Below, in pieces: positions 26,431 through 38,200 of a DNA stretch of 64,000 nt. The position numbers and the translations under genes are program-made. Numbering within the stretch: the first letter of the stretch is position 1; each line of letters starts with the position of its first letter. This DNA is from Stercorarius parasiticus (Eukaryota > Chordata > Aves > Charadriiformes > Stercorariidae). The notes beneath the pieces were generated by a model. The model was not told the DNA's origin, did not search any database, and saw only the letters and a list, made by a program, of their open reading frames with translations. Where the stretch lies: contig VWZL01005037.1 in the NCBI GenBank assembly GCA_013396915.1, forward strand, positions 975,140 through 1,039,139, in the 5' to 3' direction.

Positions 26431-28140
26431 ATGAAATTATAGCAAATAGCTATTCACATTATCATCATAGTTAATTATTGGACTTACTGTATTCAGCACT
26501 CCATGTTATACAGCAGTTTAAAGTGAAAGCTACATAAAAGAATTCATTATCAATAGGAAAAAAGAGGACCTAATTGAGAAATGCCAGCCAGTGTCTGCAT
26601 CCTCAATAGAAGAAAAATGGACACTATTACAAAATGCCAACTGTGGCCACGTTCCCTAATTTTCTTTTTGAGGACACTAAGCAGTAGATTGGATTAAAAA
26701 GGAACTGGCAAAGCCATTATCTTTCACTTCCAATAAAAATGCACTGTGTCCAAATGAAAAATGCCAGACTTCGTCCCTCCTTTCTTGAGGAAAATAGTAG
26801 AACCAATTAAAAAAAGCCCAGTCTGTACATTTTTTTACATTTTATGCTTTCCAGGGAAGAACAATAGAACATTAAGTCATTCAAAAACTGCAGTAGCAAA
26901 AGAATGTTCTTATGAACTGCAAATGGAAAATGGGATGGGGAACAGGACATCAAAACAAAATTAAAGATTGGAAATACAGCCACCCGATATGCACATTTGA
27001 CTAGGTTTGATGGTCCTCATCCATGATTTTACATGGAATTTTTCTTATGAAAGAGAGGAGAACAGAGGACCTTCAAGAAATGTCATCATCAAAACCTAAG
27101 ATAGTTACTTTGTTTCATTGAATTTCAAAGTAGGAATATCCGTATCCTATAGTGTCTTAGGCCAACCAAAAATGCTTTGCCCTTCCATCTCTAGATTGCT
27201 TGCACTCTCTAAACTGAAGGAGAAATGACACATAAGATTGTTTATTTTCTTTATTCAGAAAAATCCAGAAGCCTCTGCTGGCTACAAGTTATAACTGTGG
27301 CAGTATCCAAGTAGAGATACTTTGTCAACAGTGCTCAATACACACATTTGTCTTCCAAAGAGCTTCCTAAAACCAAGCCTTAATCCATGGTCTGATGTCA
27401 CGGGTTAAAAATTGTGACTGTTTTGCTTCTGATTGTAATTTGTGCTGGGTAGAGGAAATTCCCAGTTTCTGGGCATCATTTGGGAGGCAAACACCCTAAC
27501 AGCAGCTTTTTGTTACCAATTGACTCAAGCAGTTTTCATTGTGTATTGAGATTTCGTGCAGGAAGAGCGATATCACAGTGTTGATTCCAGGCCCTGTATA
27601 ATCACACCATTCCAGACTGGCTTCATGTTGTACCCAGGAACATTTACTGTCAGCTGCTGACTTCACTTAACAGAGTGGTGAGTTCCGCATGAATTTCATT
27701 TGCCACCTCAGTTCAGGTATATCTAAATGGAGGGTGCCCTTTGCCACTTTGCAATCACACTACTAAGGTGTAAGTCATAGAAACAGGATTCATCTCTGAA
27801 TGAAATGGTGCAAATTCATTGGCTAGATGTCATGAAATAGAAGATACACTGCTCTGTGCTCATCCAAGATCAGCTCAGTAGCAAGGGCGTTTGCATATTG
27901 TAAAGGTGAGGGGACTGTATCCGAAATTATTCGGTAGATGCTGTGTTTTAAAGAAAAAAATCCCTTTTGTGATCTCAGCAGTCTGCCACTCCCTCTTTGA
28001 GTGAAAACAAGATCTAGCTAAAGGCGCCTGCAGCTATACTCTGCCATTCTGCAGCAGAGCAGTGACAAGGAGGGAATTACAGATTACTCTTGACCGCATT
28101 ACTTCTCATAATGACCTTGATTCCTTGTATCTGTCCTTTT
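26430..28140. other. Unique sequence, candidate conserved noncoding block
   Basis: No simple repeats or transposon signatures over 1.7 kb. Composition is more even than in the flanks, and there are many transcription-factor-like words: TTAATTATTG at about 26,471, GGATTAAAAAG at about 26,692, a CGTTTGCATATTG word at about 27,889, and TGACCTTGA (an ESRR/NR5A-type element on the reverse strand) at about 28,112-28,120. This texture resembles conserved noncoding elements, but conservation cannot be seen from one sequence. Confidence 0.25.
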
Positions 28141-28498
28141 CTTAAGTTATTGTGTGCGCACAAATCCACAAAGGGTATGAGAAATACTGCCACTGAAAGG
28201 GAAGGTTTTTAACTGAGTAAATACGCATGAATTTCTGTAAAACTAGTTTATATGTTTGCCAAACAGATACTTTCTCCTTTTCAGAGTCCTCAAAATAGCA
28301 GTTTTTAACTGAAAGTTTTGAAGCACCGACAATGAGATGTCCATTCATGCCACTGTAAAATTACATTATCTCTCACTTAGTGTCAACAAGTCATAGCAAC
28401 ACCACCATGTCTCATTAATGGCGTTTAGCCAGTAGACATGCATTATATACATTACAGCACTCTTCACTCTCAGAACAGCTGTTCTTCACTCTTAAAAG

Positions 28499-28517
28499 AA
28501 TAAATAAATAAATAAAA
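28499..28517. repeat. (AATA)n microsatellite
   Basis: Four to five AATA units in a row, uninterrupted. Confidence 0.85.
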
Positions 28518-29394
28518 CCTTTTTGTTGGTGATAATTAAGCAGTAACATCCGTTTTCTGTGCAGTTGTGATAGTATGTGATAGTGAGATTGTTTTGTTTT
28601 TGCTAATTGTTTAGTTGGTGGTGCTCATGCATACATCATCTAATGCAAATCCTCTTCAATCTGTTGCTAAGCAGTTATTATGACTGTGGATATTGTGAAA
28701 TGGTAACTATATGAAATAAATAAAGGAGAAAAAAAGATACATCCCTGAACTGCACAAACATTTCTCACACATGATATTTTCTCTTTTTAGCATATTTATC
28801 TCAATGTCTATTTTTAAAACTTAGATCCTCTATAGAAGAACTGCAGGATATAAAGGTCTAATATCTATCTATTAATCTTTTCGTAGGTTTCTAATGTTGG
28901 GTGGGTGGCTTGTGTGTAAGAGAGAATTCATGCTGGCTTATTCAAAGACTACTTGTTCCCAGACAGTTCTTTTTTTGATCCACATATACAATAAACACAG
29001 AAGAAAGGAATTTTTGAAGTTCAAATTTCTCTCGGAACTGACAGTTTAATAAGAAACCATGGTTCTCAGTTACCTCCCTATTATAATTTATACAATACAA
29101 GTCTTTGAAATGAGGACTGAAAAGCACAGGCAGGCTTCATACTAAGAGGCTATCATCTTCATTTAATCAATACCACAAAGATGACAGATCACAAAAATTG
29201 TATTCTGTAAATGCCCCTGTGTAGTGTTAGAATAAAGTTAATTTCATGAATGGAGGTCATTTCACATGCATGTTTGTTTGTTTGGATAACTGATAAAAAG
29301 AGGAGTTAGCATTTATTGGGGTGGGAGGGGGAATTTCTTGTTGCTGGAGGAAGGTAGCAGTGTTTTGCTTTCCACACACTCCGCTCACACCATT

Positions 29395-29760
29395 GCCTAT
29401 CTAATAATTGATTAATTGACCATCTATTAGACTTCCCTGTTGTACTCTACTTCCCAGCAAATTAAATAATCCTGTTCTCAAATTGTTGCTAGTGACTGTG
29501 GAGGTTCAGTCTATTTCAGAAACATTGTAGTCTGAGGAGAGCTATAAATAGTGGCAGATTATTTTTTATGAAGCTTTACAATGAGTATCATAAATATCTG
29601 ATGATTTTAATTGAGTCTTATTAAGATATTTAAACTCTACTGATTACATGACAAATAATAAAATTGTATCTATTTAACACCTGTGAAAGGCAAAGGAGGT
29701 ATTTATTACATAGATTTTAACATTAAGTAAATACATGCAGTAACACCTTGGGGTTTATGT
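29395..29760. promoter_or_regulatory. Motif-dense AT-rich block, candidate enhancer
   Basis: The block holds an unusual density of homeodomain-type sites: TAATAATTGATTAATTGA at 29,403-29,419 (overlapping PBX/HOX- and TAATTA-like words), TTTTAATTGAG near 29,606 and AATTAAATAAT near 29,460. It also has an exact MEF2 consensus, CTATAAATAG, at 29,542-29,551, and an E-box-like CACCTG at about 29,680. No long frame or simple repeat explains it. AT-rich DNA yields such words by chance, so this is inference from density and overlap only. Confidence 0.3.
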
Positions 29761-32700
29761 ATTTAACACACAATTGTTGCATTTTGTATGCATTTCTCCA
29801 GCTCAAAAACATTAGAACAGGTATTGCAACCAATCACATGTTACACTGGAGGTTAAAGACCAACTGAATACCCAAAATATACTAAGTGAGATTTTGAATC
29901 CATCACATTGATATGTATCTGTCATATAGCCACTTATCATCAGTAAGTAGGTTACTTAAAAATTATGTTATTAATGAGCATTTAGCATTCAACATACTGG
30001 TGCTGATGAAAAATGAAATGCTTCTTTGAGACTCTGTATTCAGTGTAGAGAGTTACTACAATTTTCTTATAAGGTTAGAAACGTCTGTGTTAATATAGGG
30101 GAGAAACCAATATTGCAAATAACCAGTTATCTTCATCTTGAACCGTCTCAAATTCACACCAGAAAAACACTGGTGATTTTAGGTGGGTTTAAATTATAAA
30201 AACTAAAGCTATGTAAATATACAGTTTGCATAAACCTCAGCCAAGCATAGATGCTGAACGTGGTTTATTTGATATACCTCTGGGCGAGTAGACTGGCACT
30301 CCTTGCAAATGCAGAGTGTAAATCTATTAATATATATTTCACGTGTAATTTTCTGAACATCTTAAGTTGTCATGTAAAACTTTCTGTTTAAAACATAATG
30401 CTCATGCATTGCTTTATGTTATTATCCTGGCATGCTGCAAATCTATATAATGTAATATTATGTTTGAGCAACTGAAACGTAATGACCGGAGAACTTACAC
30501 AGACGGACACCTAGTTTATGGACTCAGAAAGGGATTAGCATGATGTGTAATCTGTTCATTCCTAGTAAAAAAGGACACTACTAGACACTTACAGGGGCGC
30601 AACTATATGGAATATAGAAAACATGAAAGTCAGAGGGGCTGCTTAAATTTATCAACATCTAGTGTGACGTGGTTGAGCAGTGGCTTTCAGGATTGTGATT
30701 CACTGAAGTACTTGCAAGGTTAGGAACTTAGGTGCAAATGATGCAAAATGATGAGAAGATTTTTAGATCTGCAGATTTCGGATACTGAGATATTATGAAA
30801 GAATCAATGTATTATCTAGCAGAATGGACCAGACTCTAACCTAGGACTGAAAGGAAGGAACACTGGGCAGGTTTAGAAGAGGTTAGAAAAGGTTAGGAAA
30901 AAGTGCAGGAAGTAAAATCGTGCGTATAACTTTAAATCTAGTTTGAGTTCCTGTGAGTACTTTTCCTGGCTGTCCTTACTGTATTCCCAATGTTGAATTT
31001 GTTCTGTGAGGGCAGCCACAGTTTAGAGCAGGTATCAAACTTTTTCACTGGTGCACTACTACTATAACTGGACCTTGTTCTCATCCTTATGGAATGAACT
31101 GTGGGCATTTTCTCACTTTGTCAGGTTTTGGTTGAAGCCAGAATTCACTTGGAGGAAAGTTTGTTCAAGATAAAAGTTGATAATGTACCATAGCTAAACT
31201 GAGAAATTTACCTTCTGTGTCTTTCTGAAGACCCACATTCACTTATTTTTTTATTGTATACGCAGAGGGTAATAAAATAAAAATGCTGAATGTTATAATT
31301 GTTCTTTACTCCATTGAACCTTCTGTTTCACTGAACATTAATCTTATCAACCGGATAAGATTCCAAATTAATAAGATTTCTGAAAATTCTGTAAACCAAG
31401 AGTTCTGATATATCAATTCAGATTAGTTGTAGTACATCCAAGAACATGACATGCTTCATACAAAATTTAGCTTTCTCAAAATTAAAAATTAGTATATACG
31501 TATTTTTAGCACATATACAGCTTTCCACTTGTTGCCTCATTTTGTAGTCTTTTTCATTACATTTGTGGTTTCAGCTGTGAAATGATGTGATGACAGTATC
31601 TTCTTCCCTCTGCCTGCTTTCCTTTATGGCAGTTTTGAGCATGAGAAGACACAGGTTTTGATTGTATTGCAAAGGAAAGCTTGCTGGTATACCAGCTAAT
31701 GAATTAAAAGTAATAGGGAGGGAACACAGTAGACTCTCTTGTTTTATGCAGCTCTATAGACATATTGAAGGTGTAGCATGACAGAAATTAATATATTTTT
31801 GTCCTGAAATTACTTTTCTCTTCTGCTAGCTAGTAGAATGCCAGGACAGAAATGGAGGGGAGAAAAGGTGGAAATTCTGGAAAAATGAGATTTATTTGCT
31901 TACCATAAACAACACTTGTGGACAAGTACTCCACTCTATAACGCACCATCAGATCAGACCAGCTTCTCCTGAAACCCTGTGATAATTACTCAGTCTTTTA
32001 CTTTCATTTTATCATTTACTTTCATTTAACTTAATTTTATCATTTCATTTCATTCCACTCCATGCAGTGTCATTTATGGTGCATGTTTGCTTTGTTTTCC
32101 TTGACTCATATTTTAGATTATTATTTTTAATTTTCTCTTAAAAAGTTTTGTCTGTTTTATACTGGTTCTGCAAGTCCGAGAACTGTGGTCAATATTTGGT
32201 AAAAACTTAAATAACAGTGAATTAGTGAATCTTTCACAACTCTCTTATCCGCTAAAGTATCTCTCTTGTATTTCATTGCTAGTGTTCTGAGAGCAGATTG
32301 ACCCCAGAATTTTTAAGGTCCGTTTTCTGAGATCCCATCCTTTCTCATGCCATCTCTTCTCTAAGTCATGCATATCAATTCTTATTTTCTGGAAAACACA
32401 GAATAAATTCCAGTAAAGAAAAGCTCATGACTTCCTTGCTGAAGCGGAATACTAACCTTTGTATATGGGAGTGTGTTCCCTGAGCTCTCAAGCCATTATG
32501 TTTCAGGACTGAGAACAGACTTGGTTTCTTTCCTGGTAGCCCCAGTACTAATAATGAGTATTTTCACGCTTCAGGCCAAAGACAGAGGAGCACCCATGTG
32601 GAACACTTGTAGGATTGTAGGACTTATAGGACTGGGGGCTAAGGATCCAGTCTGCCTTGATTGAGGCTTGTTAGGGATTCAAAGTAATGTTTTAATGGAG

Positions 32701-32892
32701 TGCCTCATGATACAGGGATTTAGGGGAGTGCTTTCAGTTAACTGCCACTTACTTCTTGTTATCTCCTCTCAAGTTTGCTCCTGGCTCAAGGGGGACATCT
32801 CTCTTTGATCAGCTATGCTAGGTGGCTTATATATCAAGCACAGCATAGGTTAATAAATATGATTTTTGAAATTATTACGAAGTTTCCTGGAG
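29761..32892. other. Unique AT-rich noncoding DNA
   Basis: No supported gene. A 9-bp perfect inverted repeat, AATCTTATC and GATAAGATT, lies at 31,340-31,362. A TTTCATTTTA-like repetitive patch lies at 31,998-32,055. The 63-codon frame at 32,473-32,664 has no recognised domain. Confidence 0.55.
31998..32055. repeat. Degenerate TTTCATTTTA repeat
   Basis: The words ACTTTCATTTTATCATTTACTTTCATTTAA and ATTTTATCATTTCATTTCATT repeat with an irregular period of about 17 and 5 bases. A low-complexity tandem expansion with no known function. Confidence 0.65.
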
Positions 32893-33610
32893 TTTGAAGC
32901 CAGAAGGGACTCTCAGATCATCTATATCAGGTCATTAAGTTCTACCAAGGCTTTATTCTAAACTTAAAGGTGTTCATTAGACCAAAGAATTTTAGACCTC
33001 ATGAGGTTTAACTATGCTATAGGCAAAGACTGGAACTAATCCCTAATGCCCTTGCAATGGCAGGAAATTAATTAGGTGAAATATGCCTGGATGATCCTAG
33101 AAAATAATCTTGCTTATGGTGCTGAGGAAGGGAAAACAAAAAATAAAGGTCCATCTTCAACTTCTAATCCTTGGATTTTGTTATATCTTTATCATCAAAG
33201 ACAGAAAGCTTTCCATTTCTGGAAATCTTTTCCTGCTGTAACTACCTATGAACAGTGATCACATTGCCTTAACTCTTCTTTTTTTTTTTTAACCAACTGA
33301 ATACATCAAACTTCTTAGTCTTACATAGCAAAGTTTATTTTCCAGTATCAGGATCGTTTTCGTAACTCCTTTTAAAATTCTTTCTAGGATTTCCACCTGC
33401 CTTGTGAACTAGATTTTTGCTGTGATCTTACTACAGCCAGGTCAAGTACCTTATTTGACAAAGTTGCATACAAAGGAAATAAAACTGCTCCCTTTTTACC
33501 TTATCTTCTCTCTATGTCTTCTTGGATCACATTTGCTGTTTATGTGACAGCATTGCACAAATGGGATCATTATCTATGATGACCCCTAAATACGTATTGA
33601 AGACAGAAAC
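32893..33610 (-). mobile_element. CR1-family LINE remnant (3' part)
   Basis: The + strand begins with GAAGCCAGAAGGGACTCTCAGATCATCTA. This is nearly the reverse complement of the 3' end of an ancient CR1 subfamily seen across turtles, crocodilians and birds (ggccagaagggac-cattagatcatcta). Further right the same order holds: TTCAACTTCTAATCCTTGGATTTTGTTATA (about 33,156), GGATCACATTTGCTGTTTATGTGACAGCATTGCACAAATGGG (about 33,523) and TGATGACCCCTAAAT (about 33,578). CR1 is a non-LTR retrotransposon normally truncated at its 5' end. This copy is too mutated to encode protein; the 60-codon frame at 33,076-33,258 is incidental. Faint similarity may extend to about 33,860. An insert-like T run lies at 33,277-33,290. 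Confidence 0.8.
33277..33290 (+). repeat. Poly-T inside the CR1 remnant
   Basis: Run of about 12-14 T that interrupts the CR1 alignment, probably a later expansion. Confidence 0.8.
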
Positions 33611-34436
33611 TAGGGTAAGCGTTTATCTAGGGAAACTTCGCCAGTAATAACTTTAAATTCTATAATGAACGAAACAAACATAATCCTCTCCCTTGCCAAG
33701 ACAACTGTACTAGTGACAAATGCAGCAACACTAAGCGGCTGACATTTGTAGACATTTTAGAAACCTGCTTGGTTCGATGCATTTTAGCTCTGCATTTCTC
33801 ACTAGATTTGTTGTTTGATCTGTTCTGGTAATTGTTAATGATTCTTGGTTTTTCATTGCAATTTTCAGTTTAGCTAGCTTTTCCAACTGCCTGAATCTTT
33901 GATGTCAGCCACATGTTGATTGACTTCAATATTTGGTAATAATATTTCTTATTTATCTGATTTTCCTGATATTATTCAGTATTATAAACGGTATTTTATA
34001 GACTTCATTATTTTTGTGAATGTGTGGGTGTTTAGTTTTTACTGTGGGCTTTCTGTAGATGGCATAAGGATTTTGTCCCTTAATGTGAGCTGTTTTGTTG
34101 CTTCTGTGCTTTAATGTTAATTGTGTGTTTCATTGTCACTGTTTAAATGGATGCACTCCTTTCTGATTCCTGCTAGTGGTTAGGGTCAGAATACATTTCT
34201 AAAGATTCGGTCTGTCTTTTGAGATCTTTGTGAAAGGGAGATGTAGAGAGGAGCTGCTGATACTGATACTGAATTGAAACTTTGGAAGAAATTCTGAATA
34301 AACCTGAAATGAAGCCAAGGCTGAAACACATTCTAAACACATTCATATGCATGTACCAGTCTCCAACTATTCTGCAGCAGTCTGAATCTAAGGTCTGGTG
34401 CCTTTGTTATTCTCCTTTGTGTACCACATGTTTACT
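33611..34436. other. Noncoding DNA between LINE and SINE
   Basis: No supported gene. Frames of 64-65 codons at 33,920-34,114 and 34,282-34,479 lack motifs, and the second runs into the 5S-derived SINE. The left part may contain more decayed CR1. Confidence 0.5.
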
Positions 34437-34552
34437 TGGAGATATGCCACCAGGAGCAGAATCTCATTTGATCTCCTAAGATAAGCAATACGCAGTTAGG
34501 TTGGTGTTTGAAAAGATGGTATCCCTGGGAAATCTCAGCTGTTTGTTGGGAG
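34437..34552 (+). mobile_element. 5S rRNA-derived SINE head
   Basis: The segment aligns end to end with vertebrate 5S rRNA: a CCACC word; ATCTCATTTGATCTCCTAAG against GATCTCGTCTGATCTCGGAAG; ATAAGCA against GCTAAGCAGG (A-box region); GGTTGGTGTTTG against GGTTAGTACTTG; GATGG; and CCCTGGGAAAT against GCCTGGGAAT; ending in CAGCTG against GGTGCTG. By hand about 60% identical over the last 83 positions, with transitions dominating. 5S-derived SINEs (SINE3-like, AmnSINE1) are transcribed by RNA polymerase III from this internal promoter. The body to the right (to perhaps 34,800) is not recognised, so AmnSINE1 is a guess. It is too diverged to be a functional 5S gene. Confidence 0.75.
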
Positions 34553-34915
34553 TGTCATATTTCAGTGTGTGCAATTCTTGCTGAAAATTGAACCTGGCTT
34601 TGGTCATATATTTTAAAAATCTGATCTGAATTTGAGTTGCTAGAGATTTTTACATCCAGGTGAGTCTCATGGGAGTGGGGATTTTGTGATGCATAGTTCT
34701 GTACTCAATAGGGCAACATCCTGGAGCTGGTTCAGGGAGTGTCAGTGTCAGTCACACTCTGATTGATGCTGGCATTGGATAACTGCATGTGTACCCAATT
34801 TTGATTAGCTTTGAAGCAGAATAGAAGGCATACTGCCTTTGATAATCCTTCTAATCCACTCAGACTTCATGTGAGTGACAGGGCAGCTGTTAAGAGTGTG
34901 AGAAGCGAACTTGAA

Positions 34916-35272
34916 ATGGTGATAGAAACTTTCTGCTGCATCTCAGCCTTTGTTCGCTCCAGTTTGGATCCTCACCACTGTGTTCTAATTGTGTTCTTAG
35001 TGTTTCCAAGTTGCAGTCCTTTCCAAATGCCACTTGAAGGAGATATTTGGTCAATGAGCCTGTTTGTACAAGCTGGAATTCTTCCCTTTTTGTCCTGCAG
35101 CCTCTTCCCTTCCACAAGCACTGAAATATTTCTTAAAATAGAGAAGAATCAACTGCATCCATTTGGTCTGCTGAAAAGTCAGTATCTGTTTATAAAGCAA
35201 TACATGTATTTCACCATAGGATGGTTCATCAAGGATCAGCAAGCTTTCACAGTTATCAACACAGATCTATAA
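34916..35272 (+). other. Open frame, 118 codons from ATG, unlikely coding
   Basis: This is the longest open stretch in the window: 153 codons if read from a TTG at 34,811, 118 from the first ATG. The peptide has hydrophobic patches (about residues 18-32 and 48-64) but no recognised domain. It lies just downstream of the 5S-derived SINE and may be part of that repeat's body. With about 37% GC I estimate roughly 0.6 ATG frames of this size by chance in 64 kb, so length alone is no support. Confidence 0.12.
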
Positions 35273-38200
35273 AGTTTATACCACGTAGCATGGTTGCTTC
35301 AGTGAATAACTTACTGATTCTGGGTTTTGGGGTTCTATGCTTAGTTAATATCTATATGTTTCATTACAGCTTTCAGGCTGAGAACTATTGGAAATAGCAC
35401 TGTTTTAAAGAAGATGTAAGACTTGGGCACAGTAAAGGGAAATGAGGAGCGCTGAGTTTGTGAAGTCATTTTCACTGTTGTTAAATGGGGATTGCACTGG
35501 TGTAGAAGACACCTGCTTTCACTTTCACCTACAGGAATTTTAGCCATATGCAATTTCATTCATGGATGTGTTGATTTAACTGAAAAATCTGTTAGAAAGC
35601 TGTTTAGAGAAAACAGTTGACCACCTCTCTGTACAAGTTGGTAGACAAAGGTGAAAAGTAATCAAAGTTCAAGCTCCAAGTGCAAAGTTTTTCATCCATG
35701 CTAAAACAGGCCCATGAATGGCTTTGAATACTAATTCTAAGTCTGTTCTGGCAAGGTGGCTGGCAAAAGATCACAGACACGCCCTGGGTGCAAAAATCCA
35801 TCCTGAATTGCTAAGTTCAACAAACAAATAAGAGAATCTGATCTCACTTCTTTTTATCAGAAAACTGAAATTTCAATATAAAAGTATCTTTACCTCAGAT
35901 GGGTCAGATTTCTATACCAAGTGAAATAATAGTATGGAATTTGAAACCATTGGCAGAGGAAGGCCTTGACCAACTGACCTAATTGCCAATGAAGAAACAA
36001 GATTTGTAAATCATTAATAATGCTGAGATAATGGTTTGAGTATATTGCTGTTCTTTAGAGTTTATATAATAAAAGCTGTGTCTATTTGGAAGTTCAAAAA
36101 AGAGTTGTTATTCTCACTTCATACTTTCGTTCTTAAATTTAGTTATGCTTCCAGATTACATTGTCCTGTTTGAAAGGGAATCCTGAGAGTATTAAAATGT
36201 GTAATGTCATCCTCTTTTTACAGTTATTCTGTATTTCATTCAAGTAATGGTGGGATCTTTTCTCCACCATTAATTAATAAACTCATTGGTGTTCCTTCTT
36301 CAGAACCACTGCTCCCTTCATTACCTAACCATGATGGGAATATAGAAAAATGACTTGCACTGTACAGAGCCTTACAGACCTGATCCCATCTTAAGGATTA
36401 CAACGTGGAAGTGAGCTATCCATAAATATTAAAAATTATCTACTTCTCACAGATGTTCCTTCTGCTTATTATCTGCAAAATTTCTGGATCAAATGTTCAG
36501 TATGAATACGTTAGTATCCACTAAAGATTGCTTTTGGCAGCATATGTGTTGATATCAGCAGGAAATAAATAGGAAGACATTAAAAGGTATAAAACTTTAA
36601 AACAATAGCTTAAAGGTGTTTTATAAACTACAGATGGCTTATATCGTTCAAGTGGATGTCTGGTGTAGAATGAGAAACAGAGAAGACTGGAAAAAAAAGT
36701 GAAAATGACAGGAAATAATGGGTCCCATGCAATATGTTGTATTTAAAGTAGAGATAAGCAAAATGAAAATTGCTGCTCTTTTCTCACACAGATAGTGAGG
36801 CTATGCTAGCACCTGTGGATAAGAGTGGTCCACCATTTTTTAATACAATACTTTATAGAATGAAACTTGTCACTGGATCCTCTCCAAAAAGGTGACACTA
36901 TCAACAATAGATTGATCATTTTTTTGTGTGCTCACTCACAAGTCTTAGTCATTGACCTTACATAAAGAAAGTGTTTATGTCATGTAGAAGTACTGTCGTT
37001 CTCTATAAATAAAATGGGAGCTAGATGAAGCAATCTTTCTTTTGTCGAATTATTAGTATCATTGGTAGAGTCAAAGCTACTCTGTCTCTGAGCCAAATAG
37101 AATAGATGAAATCTCTTTGCAGAAGAGCCATTTGGAACTATTAATTCAGAAGCTAAGTATGGTTGAACATGGATAGAGCTTACAGGTTGCAACATTCCTC
37201 TCCTAAAACACCCCAGCACTGTGAACTCATCACTGCAGGCAGTGAGAATGGCAAAGGAATTAGCAGAGCCAGAGAAAAAGATGATCACTGAAAGGGCTAA
37301 GAGGAAAGCAAATCACTGGTGTTTTAACAGGCATGCTGGTGTGTGCAGGATGGGAGGGCTGGGCAGTTGCGGTGATGATAACTGACTGCGTTAATGATAG
37401 AAACAACAACTAGAAGTTGCAAAATAAGACATACAGAATGGACACAGAGTGAACACTATACATTTAAGAAAATATTGCATGATAGTGAGAGATTTCACTC
37501 TGACAAAACTTAACTGATGCTCCAACATAAAAAAAGAGACAAGTTGGTTTTGGGGGTCGTTTTAATGATTAAAAAAGATATTCACTTGTTTGGTCATTAA
37601 ACCTCTGCCATCTATCTAGAGAATGAAGAGCATCTGCCTGTTTCTCCCAGTAAAATTGCAACACTGGTAATTAGCATCTTGTTACTTTTCATTTTCTTGT
37701 TTTCATTTCCTTTTTGTAAACTTCTGCAGCTTGTAACAGCTGCTTTGTTTCACTGTATGAGTAAGTGAGATGAAGTGCATGCAGTGGGTAGTCCACAGTT
37801 GTGTATACAATTAGGATGATTAAAAGGCAATGCAGAGTGGTGAAATGACCAATAGCAAAGAAGACGTTGATGATCATCACTGAACTTGAGCAGTTTGTGT
37901 TATGATTTAATGTGACCTCTGCACCTTAGACATATATTTTTTTCTGTATTTAGAAGGTCGAATATCATTTCCATGGAGGCCTAAATGAAGTCTGTCACAG
38001 AGTGCAGCAGCAACCGTTTTCCCTGCTCTCCTCCTCAAGGACCACGCATTTAATGAACAATTTGTGAAGACCACACTCTTGTCTGCTGAGTGCTCCTCCA
38101 GTGCAAACAAAAGACAAGAATCTGAGCTGAGGATTTTAATATTTTATAACCAATTGCCAGGGACTTCTGAGCAAGTTTTTTCCATTTTTTCAGCATTCTT

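Noticed and set aside
33768..33782. TTGGTTCGATGC as a tRNA B box
   Set aside because: No A box at the right spacing and no cloverleaf can be drawn. A similar word at about 60,565 (AGGTTCGATTTTCC) fails for the same reason.
34490..34507. CGCAGTTAGGTTGGTG as a mariner-type terminal inverted repeat
   Set aside because: The same bases fall inside the 5S-derived alignment, and no matching second terminus or TA target site was found.
34811..34915. Upstream part of the longest frame as an N-terminal coding extension
   Set aside because: The frame begins at TTG, not a normal vertebrate start, and the first ATG is at 34,916. The other large frames at 51,717-52,124, 22,750-23,097 and 36,980-37,288 also begin at GTG or TTG and shrink when ATG is required.
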